Shown piece after piece: positions 55,928 to 64,000 of a DNA stretch of 64,000 bases. Made by a program: the position numbers and the translations under genes. Below the pieces are notes generated by a model. That model was not told the origin of the DNA, ran no database searches, and worked only from the letters and a program-made list of their open reading frames with translations. The number at the start of each line of letters is the position of its first letter. Position 1 is the first letter of the stretch. The stretch comes from Protea cynaroides (lineage: Eukaryota; Streptophyta; Magnoliopsida; Proteales; Proteaceae). The DNA is taken from contig CM053266.1 in the NCBI GenBank assembly GCA_028583415.1, positions 4,845,217 through 4,909,216 on the forward strand. Reading direction: 5' to 3'.

Positions 55928-57298
55928 GTATGGATACTAATTCCATGAGTTTCTACAGACCTTAGGTTAGTTATTATTGAGAGTGTGATCTCGGAGAAAC
56001 CCAAACCATCAATCTATGGTTAGGTTTCCATGGAAAACCATAGAAGAATGCATGAAAGCTATCTAGGTGGGTTATACATGGTTTCAGACCATGGAATGCA
56101 TGTAGAATGGAATGTAGGAGCAAGCCATAGGATTCCAAACACGAAGAATGGATTAAAAGAGGGAATTGGACCAAAGTGCACAGAGGGTCGCACCGAGGGT
56201 CAATGACCATCCGACCCTAGGTGTTCCTGACCATCGACCCTCAGTGTTCGGGAAGTTCAGAATCTAGGGAGGGTCACACCCAGGGTCGATCAGGACTCCG
56301 ACCTTACCTCCGACCCTCAGTTAACAGAATGGTTTTTAAATCTGGAATTAATTCTAATTAAATTTTATCGACTTTGTTAGGTCTTCTAGCAATATAATAG
56401 CATTGTAAAGGTGATTCTAAAGCATGCAAAAGTATCTATTAGCAAGCTAAGGTGAGGAACCAGAACTCCAAACTAAATTGGTTAATAACAAAAATTGTTT
56501 TCTATTTCTTGAGTCCTATGCCATGCTTGATTCTATGCGAATATGTTTGTAATGTGTATACAGCATGCCATCCAATATTTCTATTACTTCTTCATGCATA
56601 TTTACTTTATTATTTATAACATGATGATGATGATGATGATAGGAATAGGCATGTGCTTGTATGTGTGTGGTTGATGTACTTGATACGAGCGAGTATCAGG
56701 GGAGGTGTGATGAGAACGTCAATAAACGTTAACCTTTGGCGGGTCTCAGCACTTTAGCTCTATCTCTAACTCAAGTCTTGTGCATTAGCATCGTCGTATC
56801 GCCATTACTTTAGCAGAACTATTATGTCATAGAGTATCAAGGGAGGTGGTCTCGGTCCTTGTAGTCTCTGACTCTACTGGGGGGCCTTAGCTCTATCTCT
56901 ATGGACATTCTGGGGGATGCTGGGGTGAGGCCTTGGATACACTTTTTGGCATTAGGATTGGTTAGTTGCGAGCCCAGTTTGCAGCCCTCGCTAATAGGGG
57001 CTTACGTGTTGGTATGGCACTATATAGCAATAAACGTAACCTTTGTTATATAATGTTCATGATTGGGTGCATGTGAGTTGACGATAAATGTGATCTTCGG
57101 GTAACGTCACACACTCGTGTATAGAGGCGGGGTCAATAAACGCGACCTTTGGCTACCTAAACCTTTCTATTGCATACTGCAAACTTATATACCAGACCAA
57201 AGATATAAATTGATTTGCATGTATATGTATTGTTGCATTGTTTTGGCTACTCACTGAGCCGTGATGTATGCTCACCCCTCGACGTCGAATATTTTTAG
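55928..57298 (+). other. Hypothetical LTR intron (donor and acceptor pair) in G
   Basis: Donor-like CTCAG|GTATGG at 55928 and acceptor-like ATTTTTAG at 57298, 1371 nt apart. Both sites are kept at the same LTR positions in B (12587 and 14011), and similar pairs occur in A, C, D and E. The 43-codon frame begins 2 nt after the acceptor. No ATG is visible in the candidate first exon of G, so the exon structure is unproven. Confidence 0.3.
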
Positions 57299-57300
57299 TT

Positions 57301-57432
57301 GATGATGCAGGTTATACCGTTGAGGACTATATGAATGCGTCTGCGTACGAGAATGTGGCAGCGATGGAAGCTGAAGCTGAAGTGGATACACACGACTCCT
57401 CTTGCGAGTGCAACTCGTGTGTATTTGATTAG
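57301..57432 (+). CDS. LTR-embedded 43-codon conserved frame, copy G
   Basis: DDAGYTVEDYMNASAYENV..., ending THDSSCECNSCVFD, TAG at 57430-57432. Compared with copy A-5', codons 31-40 (H-D-S-S-C-E-C-N-S-C) differ at five third positions with no amino-acid change. In-frame ATG at codon 11. No known family recognised. Confidence 0.5.
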   Translation, partial: DDAGYTVEDYMNASAYENVAAMEAEAEVDTHDSSCECNSCVFD

Positions 57433-57726
57433 ATATTTTATAGGTTTCTTTATTGGATTTACTAAGACATGTATTTGGTACTTAAATATTTATGTCTCAG
57501 TTGAAAATAGAATAATTTGCTATTAAATTATTAATATCATTTTAGTTTCTCAGTTCATGTTATTATAAGACTTCCGCTATTGTGTATTTACTCTGATTAT
57601 GATTATGGATGTGTGTAAGTTTAGATAACGCAGGGATAGCCTATTTGAGATCCTGGTTGAACCATTGGTTTATTAGCGGTTCATCACATCATTCTAAATA
57701 GTGCAGAATTAGGGTGTGACAAGGCA

Positions 57727-58728
57727 TGCCCTTTTTGTCAGTTTTTAGGCCGCATTACCAAGCAGAATATGATGCCACTAAACCCAATTCTGGTGGTTGA
57801 AGTTTTTGATATTTGGGGCATCGATTTTATGGGTCCATTCCCAAAGTCTTTTGTGAATGAGTATATCTTGTTAGCTGTGGACTACATGTCAAAATGGATA
57901 GAAGCTGTTGCTACTAAGACCAATGACCACAAGGTAGTCATTGAATTTTTAAAGGAGAATATATTCTCCCGATTTGGTACCCCTCGAGCTATCATTAGCG
58001 ATAAGGGGAAACACTTCTGTAACAAACCATGTAACAAACCATTAGAGGTCCTTGTTCAAAAATATGGTATTACCCATAAATTGGCAACCCCTTACCACCC
58101 TCAGACTAGTGGACAGGTTGAAGTGTCCAATCGACAAATCAAGCAAATTTTGGAAAAAATTATCAATCCTACTCGTAAGGATTGGTCCATTCACCTCATA
58201 GATGCTTTATGGGCTTATAGAACTGCTTTCAAGACCATTCTTGGTCAATCCTCTTACTGTCTGGTGTATGAAAAAGCCTGCCATCTACCAGTCGAATTGG
58301 AACATTGGGCATTTTGGGCAATTAAGAAATTAATTTTTGATTTGTCAAATGCTAGCACTCATAGAGGACTCCAGCTCTCTGAGTTGGTTGAATTGAGAAA
58401 TGATGCCTACGACAGTGCCTACATCTATAAAGACAAGACCAAGGCTTATCATGACAGACATATCCTTCGGAAGTCCTTCACCCCTGGCGATAAGATTTTG
58501 CTTTATAATTATCGTTTGCATATTTTTCCTGGTAAACTTAGATCTCGTTGGGAGGGGACTTATATTGTTAAAAATATTTTCTCATCGGGTGCAATTGAGA
58601 TTTTAAATCCAGGTACAGGTGCAACCAGCAAAGTGAATGGCCAGCATTTGAAGTCATTTTTGGAGCTTCCACACGACTCCACTGAAGAGGTCATGGATCT
58701 CCATGAGCCTTTTTACAATGATCCTTGA
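57727..58728 (+). pseudogene. pol: F2 integrase after solo LTR G (319-codon frame)
   Basis: From CPFCQFLGRITKQNMM the frame is open to TGA at 58726-58728. Catalytic D (GIDFMGPF), D (ISDKGKHF) and E (GQVEVSNR) are present. A 12-nt tandem repeat of TGTAACAAACCA gives FCNKPCNKPLEV where F1 has FCNKPFEV. The C-terminal part has RWEGTYIVKN and GATSKVNGQ. A functional start is missing because G splits the gene. Confidence 0.88.
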
Positions 58729-59835
58729 TTCAGGGAGTTTTTTTTCCCCTTGTCCTTGTCTTTTATTTTTCTGTATACATTGAGGACAATGCATGATTTA
58801 AATATGGGGGAAGGGTTGAGATTTCATTAAAAAAAATGAATTTTGAGCTTTCATTGTAAATTTTAACTTTTTAACTGTGGTTTTTGGGAAAGTCAATCAC
58901 TATTTCTATGGTTTTGACACAAAAGAGGAAGGAGAAAGAGACCTAGGAAACTATCACATACGAAGTAATGAAACCCTATGTGAGGATAGTACTTAGGCTG
59001 TATTTTGAGATGGGAATTAAGTTAGAAAATACATCTTACCTCTCCTAAAGGGATGAATATTTTATGGTTATAGTTGGTAATTTCAACCTTTGAATAAAGC
59101 TGAGACTTCCTTGTACTAAAAAAAATCATAATATGAAAATAATAATATAAGAGTTTTTTTTTTGTTCTTGGAACTATACAGGACATTCTGCCTCAAGAAG
59201 CGAGGTGTCTTGATTGAAATTCCTTGGATACAGCTCCTGTTAAAAAAAAGTACTCTTTAGCATCAATGTCTTTAAAGATATATGACAAAACCGAAGCTAC
59301 ATAGTAACATGGGAATGCATAACCACTTGCATTTCTCAAGCCAATTGTAGTGGAGTAGCTTAAAGAGGAAGAAAGAAAGAAAAAAAATACAAGTGTTGAA
59401 AGCTATTCTTGGGTCTTGGTTACCAGTATGTTACAACGGGTTCACCCTAAGGAGAGATATGTTTGGAAGATATAACAAGGTTTCTTAATTGAGATGCAAC
59501 CTTAGTGTTTGAATCATATGAGGTAGCAATGTTCAAGTGTTGGGGTTTCTATGTTTTCTTGATCCCAAGTTGAGTGTCTTGACTAATAAGATGTGTGTAT
59601 GCTCTCTTTCCTTAATACCAAAATTAAAGTTTAAAATTTCTAAATGAATTTTGTGTGTTTATTCTCTGAAAATACTCACGAGACACAACTCGTCCACAAG
59701 GGGTAACCTAAGGGTTTAAAGGCTTGTTGCACGTGCTAAGTGCAATCGTGATTCCTACGAAAGTGAGTTAGGATTTTATTTTATTTTTATATTTTTTTAT
59801 GCTCGAGACTAAAAAAGCTCAAGTGTAAGGGAATC
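58729..59835 (+). other. F2 3' non-coding region
   Basis: Collinear with 48349-49480 of F1. ATATGGGGGAAG near 58803 is kept, but the purine tract next to LTR 3 is degraded. No env-like frame. Confidence 0.5.
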
Positions 59836-61016
59836 TGATGAACACATTTTATGTAAGAATTTAGGGCATAAAATATACATCTCATATTCTATTTATGATG
59901 CTTCTTGGGTATTTAATGTTGATTTTATGTTTGTTGGGTGTAGATAAAAGAATGTAGAAATTTGAGCATGAAAATATCATTTTATGAATTTTTGGTGATC
60001 CTGTCCAGTTAACTCACCCAGTCAACCCAGTAGCCGGGCATAAGACAAATTTTATGAAGAAAGCCACGAATTTTGTGTATAAGATCAGCCTTGGACCAAG
60101 TCAAAGAGTAGTCCAATCTCATGTGAAAGATTCTATTCTCTTGAGAAAATATTCCTTAGTTATTTGGAATCAAATTTACAAGATTGGTATTGCATGGAAG
60201 AATGGAAAGCTCTAATCGATTATGGAAGTTTTCAAGAAGAGATAATGATGCTAAAGATATGATGAGTTGGTGTAAGATTTTTTCTACTCAAAAATCGTCC
60301 ATATACAATGAACCTACAAGATTGGAATTCGGTTACCAAAATTATCTCCACAAAATCTCTTGTAATTCAATTATAAAGATTGATTGTGATCTTTAATCAC
60401 TTGTATATATATGTGATGGTCAGCCATAGAAAATCATCCAAGAATTCTATTATGAGTTTTTTTTTTTAGTTTTGAGAATTTATGAGAGAGTTTGAGATTC
60501 TTAGTTTTTCTTTTCAAGTTGTGTTCTTTTTGCTTAAGTTTATTTTTATTTATTTATTTTTTAAGTTTTAATTTTAGATTTAGAACTCTGTAGTAGGGTG
60601 GATAAATATAGGTTGTACCCCATTACTAATTTAATTTAGGGGAGAAGGCTCCCTTTGTAATCGTTTGCACATCGCCTTGGAGTGACAACAAGACGACGGG
60701 CAACGATAGAGAAATCTTCTATCGAGATAAGTTTTTCTTATATTCTTTTACTTTTAATTTTGTTCCTTTCTTGCAATAGATCTGTGTTACTTTATGGTTA
60801 GTGGTTTTGTAAATTTTTGTACCGTTATGATTGGTTATTATTGTTTTTATTGCTTGATTAATTTTTATTTGAAGTGATTAGGGTGTTAATTCAATCAAAT
60901 CCCTTTGGCACGCTTTACCTTATTTGAGATAGGATAATAGTGATTCCTTCCTAAGGTCGACCCATTACTGCACGATACCGTGCACTTGCGGTTACATACA
61001 TTTTTAATTCAAATCC
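59836..61016 (+). repeat. Athila-like LTR 3 (1181 bp)
   Basis: TGATGAACACATTTTATG start; the end is changed to TTCAAATCC (others TTCACATCA). It is followed by CTGAC and the resumed E LTR. Confidence 0.88.
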
Positions 61017-61021
61017 CTGAC

Positions 61022-61119
61022 CATAGCTACCCAGGCATGGGACCTTAAGTATGTTTTTAGTGTTTTTAACTCGATTCTCATACCTGGTTTGTGATCTATC
61101 TTCACACGCTTGGTCCACT
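61022..61119 (-). repeat. Resumed part of the E 5' LTR
   Basis: CATAGCTACCCAGGCATGGGACC to TTGGTCCACT corresponds to 19243-19336 in LTR C, so it continues the LTR interrupted at 41438. Cut again at 61120 by H; the last 60 or so bases of the LTR are not in the window. Confidence 0.82.
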
Positions 61120-61899
61120 TGCCTCCCCCGTACTTTCTTTCCAAATTTTCGTTCACATCTTCTCTTTTGCTGTTTACACACCAGTATGGCAGTCCTGGTC
61201 AGGGAAAGCAAAAATGGGATGCTTACAGCATGCAAACACTATCACTTATACCCTATTGTAGATATAATGAATAGTGCTACTGGTCATCATCTCCAACACA
61301 TAGAAGCTTAAAATGATTACCAAACTCCCCTTTCTTTTTCATTGATTCAACATGCAGACCCTTTTCCAATTCAAAATTGATTTCAAAACTTATCTGGAGC
61401 ATTACAGACTTGGTCAAAGAGAATGTGTAGCTGAACACCTAAATTCTGAATTTTTTTTCCAAGCTTGCATGTACCAAATCTCCTTGGTGCAACAACAAAT
61501 TCTTATCCTCTTCCAACACTGATTTCCTTGCTGAGATATGATCTTATGACTAAGAATCCTTCACACTTTCTTCTAATCACAATGGTTTACTTCTTAGCAA
61601 CTTTGTAGAGCTGGAACCGAAAACCCCTTTACAAAACCAACTCTAGAGCTCCTCATCTTCCTTCCTATGTTTTTCAATTCAAACCAAAGTGAAGTATTTA
61701 GATTTTGGTCCATCTTTATATATTTTCTACTAATTTTTAATTTCTAAAATTAAATTGATGCATTTCCTACTATACCCTTAACTATTCCCATTTTTCCCAT
61801 AACATACTTTCACACCACTAGTGTTATAAATTCATATTAGCATTACACCTTAATACATACCTTACCATTCCTATACTATTAATATTTGTTTATATATGA

Positions 61900-61945
<46 letters not shown>

Positions 61946-62372
61946 CATCCAACAACATTCCTATTTATAAACCATGCATCTAACTTACAAATCTTAGTAT
62001 AGTTAAAAGAAATCTAAATTCCAAAGATAACTATATGTTAATGGTTAAGAGAAATATCGTCATTCATTTCATTTTTTTTTATACCTAGTTTGTCCATGCA
62101 ACTCATTAAATTAAATTATTATTTCTTTATCTATATGCAAAAATTTAATCTTATATATATATATATATACACTAATATAATTAATTCCACTTAAACTTAC
62201 CAAAATTACATTATGCATTTAGATAAGAAAGCATTATTTTAAATACCTATTTTGCCCATCACTCTTCTTAGTAGTTCTACCAATGCAGTCAAGTTTTACA
62301 TATCGATTTTCTCTATCTGTCAACACCAGTAAAAGTAAAATTTAAGTTACTGGAAACACCTGGGGTGTTACA
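61120..62372 (-). repeat. 3' LTR of H (about 1253 bp)
   Basis: The minus strand starts TGTAACACCCCAGGTG at 62372 and ends GGGGGAGGCA at 61120. The boundaries follow from the purine tract on one side and the E LTR on the other. AT-rich, with microsatellites. Confidence 0.65.
61902..61941. repeat. (AT)n microsatellite
   Basis: About 40 nt of alternating A and T within the H LTR; a shorter one is near 62153-62169. Confidence 0.85.
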
Positions 62373-62374
62373 AT

Positions 62375-62388
62375 CCTTCCCCCTTAAA
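62375..62388 (-). other. Polypurine tract of H
   Basis: The minus strand reads TTAAGGGGGAAGGA just before the LTR start TGTAAC. Confidence 0.65.
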
Positions 62389-62751
62389 ATAATTTCGTCC
62401 TCGAAATTGCTTACCTTGAACTTCGAATAAGGAAGGATAATACTGACTTATCCCCTCTTCTCGCTCCCAAGTGGCTTCATCTTCTGAATGATTCCTCCAT
62501 TGGACCTTGACATAAGAAACCACTCTATTTCTTAACATGTGTTCCTTTCTATCTATGATCTTTAAAGGTGTTTCTTCTAGTGATAGATCTTTCTTCAACT
62601 CCAGTGGTTCATATTGTAAGATATGTGTAGGGACTTTCATCTACTTCTTTAACATGGATACATGAAAGTCATCATGAATACTGGACAATGATGGAGGTAG
62701 AGCATGTTTATAAGCAACAACTCCCATTTTAGCCAATATCTCAAATGGTCC
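62389..62751 (-). pseudogene. pol: pol 3' end of H (IN tail and chromodomain)
   Basis: From 62751 the frame reads GPFEILAKMGVVAYKHALPPSL, HDDFHVSMLKK, a TAG stop (about 62641), then MKVPTHILQYEPLEL and a chromodomain (MLRNRVVSYVKVQWRNHSEDEATWEREEG) ending FEVQGKQFRGRNYFKGEGL. The TWE motif is present. The N-terminal part is lost at the junction with I. Confidence 0.8.
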
Positions 62752-64000
62752 TGTAAGACCCACACTCTACTAACTCAGTCTAATTGTGTCATGCCAGGTC
62801 TTCCCATCATAGCCGGGCCAAGTGGACCGATCGTGTGAAGATGGATCACAAACCACGTATAAAAATTGACTCAACACCCAAAACTGTATGCATATGGTTG
62901 GATACCTTGGTAGGTATAGTCGACCATATGGTAAGAATGAAGATCTCGGATCCAGGACCCCACGATCGATTAACCCTACGATTGACGGGTTTTGTGACTG
63001 TAGCCATCGACCGTGAGACCCCAGATCAGACTCCGAGTTGTGAACTTTCCTAATTTGAGGAGGAGTTTTTTCCTAATTGAAAGAGGACTCTATTTAGAGA
63101 GTTTTTCTCTATATAAAGGACGTCACTCATCCCTTTTCACTCTTTTAGAACATTAGTAAACCCTAGAGAAAGAGAGGGAAAGAGAAGGAAGAGGAGGAGA
63201 AGAAGAAAAGGCTAAGGAGAGGATTTTGCTGAGAAGAGATTGGCTCTCAATCACAGGCAAAGGTATGAACCTAATCTCTGGAGATGTAAGCTCTAAGGAA
63301 TAAGACTTCTATAGAGGTTAGGAGATATCAACCCATTATGATCTATGTGATTCCTTGAGAAAATCCCAAGGATAACCATGAGGATTGAGTTTGATGATTA
63401 GGGTTGATAAGAAACTACTAATGATGGCCATAGGATGACCTTAGGATAAACCCAATTGAAGAGTAAAGGAATTGACGCAGGAAAAACTCAAATTGCATGT
63501 AGTCTGTAACCAAAAATTTCAAGGTCATAGCTACGATCGACCATAGGCATTTGGAAAGATTTTAGAAATCATATGGTCGCATCTATGGTCACACCATATG
63601 CGACTTTAGGGTATCGATCGTAGGCAGTAAGGTCGACACAGTATGTGACCATAGGACCAATCAGATACATATTAGTATTCTATTTCAATTTTTGACTATT
63701 GTAACATGTTACGTATGAACCCTAACATAAATTCATATAACTTTTAGGTTGTTAAATTGATTGAAAGAGAATTACATGGCTTGGAAAGAAATTGAGTATT
63801 ACTAACAGGTGAGGGAACAAGACCTAAACTAATTGGATAATAATAAACTATTTATTTTTATTGAGTCCAATGCCATGATTGATTCTATATATGTATGCTT
63901 GTAATGTGTATCTCACATATCACCCAATATTTCTGCTATTACTATTCATGTATATTTAATTTCATTTATTTATAACATGATGATGATGCTAGGAATAGGC
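62752..64000 (+). repeat. Chromovirus LTR I, forward, truncated by the window
   Basis: Starts TGTAAGACCCACACT inside the pol of H and runs past the window end. TATGGTCG-type words at 62890-63660, close to B in sequence (AAGTGGACCGATCGTGTGAAGATGG). Whether solo or part of an element is not visible. Confidence 0.85.
63110..63117 (+). promoter_or_regulatory. TATA box of LTR I
   Basis: TATATAAA followed by GGACGTCAC, LTR position about 359. Confidence 0.5.

Larger units (their letters stand above)
55411..57721 (+). mobile_element. Solo LTR G of the D chromovirus subfamily (2311 bp)
   Basis: TGTAAGACCCGTGTC start and GGGTGTGACA end, with the 5-bp target duplication AGGCA at 55406-55410 and 57722-57726. 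No internal sequence, so it is the product of LTR-LTR recombination. It carries GAGGGTCG words, four AATAAACGTTAACCTT-type words, a TATA-like box and an intact 43-codon frame. F1 has the empty site (about 47370-47385). Confidence 0.95.
41439..61016 (+). mobile_element. Athila-like tandem array F (LTR-int-LTR-int-LTR)
   Basis: Three LTRs (41439-42617, 49481-50660, 59836-61016) flank two full-length internal regions F1 and F2, all in one orientation. The middle LTR is shared. The array sits inside the E LTR, with flanks TCGAC (41434-41438) and CTGAC (61017-61021), probably a diverged 5-bp target duplication. Athila assignment: Asp-tRNA-type primer site, RT motifs DGYSGYNQ and MDDFSVHG, PR D-L-G-A-S. 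No env-like frame seen. Confidence 0.88.
61120..62751 (-). mobile_element. Chromovirus H, 3' end only, different family, reverse
   Basis: LTR 61120-62372, purine tract, and about 380 nt of pol ending at the forward LTR I (62752). The LTR start TGTAACACCCCAGG and the chromodomain sequence differ from A-E. Confidence 0.75.

Noticed and set aside
61051..61311. Possible host gene fragment at the E/H junction.
   Set aside because: The frame crosses the boundary between two LTRs, so it is a chance open frame.

Overview
The window is plant nuclear DNA made almost entirely of nested, decayed Ty3/gypsy LTR retrotransposons. I see no convincing host gene, rRNA or tRNA gene. Two lineages dominate. The first is a Tekay/Del-like chromovirus: LTRs of about 2.3 kb starting TGTAAGAC and ending TGTGACA, an initiator-Met-tRNA primer site TGGTATCAGAGC, gag-PR-RT-RNaseH-IN order and a C-terminal chromodomain. 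The second is an Athila-like element: LTRs of about 1.18 kb starting TGATGAACAC, an Asp-tRNA-type primer site TGGCGCCGTTGCC, and RT motifs DGYSGYNQ and MDDFS. These features and the nesting suggest a flowering plant with a large, repeat-rich genome; I cannot name the species.

Layout (element letters are mine). K: reverse LTR, 1-900, which has landed in the 5' LTR of A. A: forward chromovirus, 901-8353, which lies inside the gag of B. B: forward chromovirus 3' part, 8354-14366. 14367-17089: non-element DNA with degenerate tandem words, CT-rich and AT-rich tracts. C: reverse LTR plus a pol stub, 17090-19727. J: forward LTR fragment, 19728-20897. D: reverse, the best-preserved chromovirus, 20898-31141. 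L: reverse LTR fragment with a 504-bp tandem duplication, 31142-31802. E: reverse, rearranged chromovirus, 31803-41438, whose 5' LTR resumes at 61022-61119 after being split by F. F: Athila-like tandem LTR-internal-LTR-internal-LTR, 41439-61016, whose second integrase is split by G, a chromovirus solo LTR (55411-57721) with a perfect 5-bp target duplication. H: reverse LTR and pol stub of a different chromovirus, 61120-62751. I: forward chromovirus LTR, 62752 to the window end.

How the parts work together: sense transcripts should start at the LTR TATA boxes, pass the primer site and a leader, and encode gag-pol. All polyproteins carry stops, frameshifts or deletions, so none is autonomous as read. 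Two layers are not explained by gag-pol. (1) The leaders of D and E carry on the opposite strand a conserved gene of about 420-437 codons, with a probable 5'UTR intron and a protein resembling the 'putative plant transposon protein' family. (2) Every chromovirus LTR long enough to test carries a 43-codon frame in sense orientation, ending in a CxCxxC motif and a conserved stop. It starts 2 nt after a conserved TTTTAG acceptor-like site, and in its last part the copies differ almost only at third codon positions. I regard (2) as the most novel signal.

Other patterns: short GGTCG-containing words in LTR and leader change together between subfamilies, and A and E share several inactivating mutations although their LTRs belong to different subfamilies.
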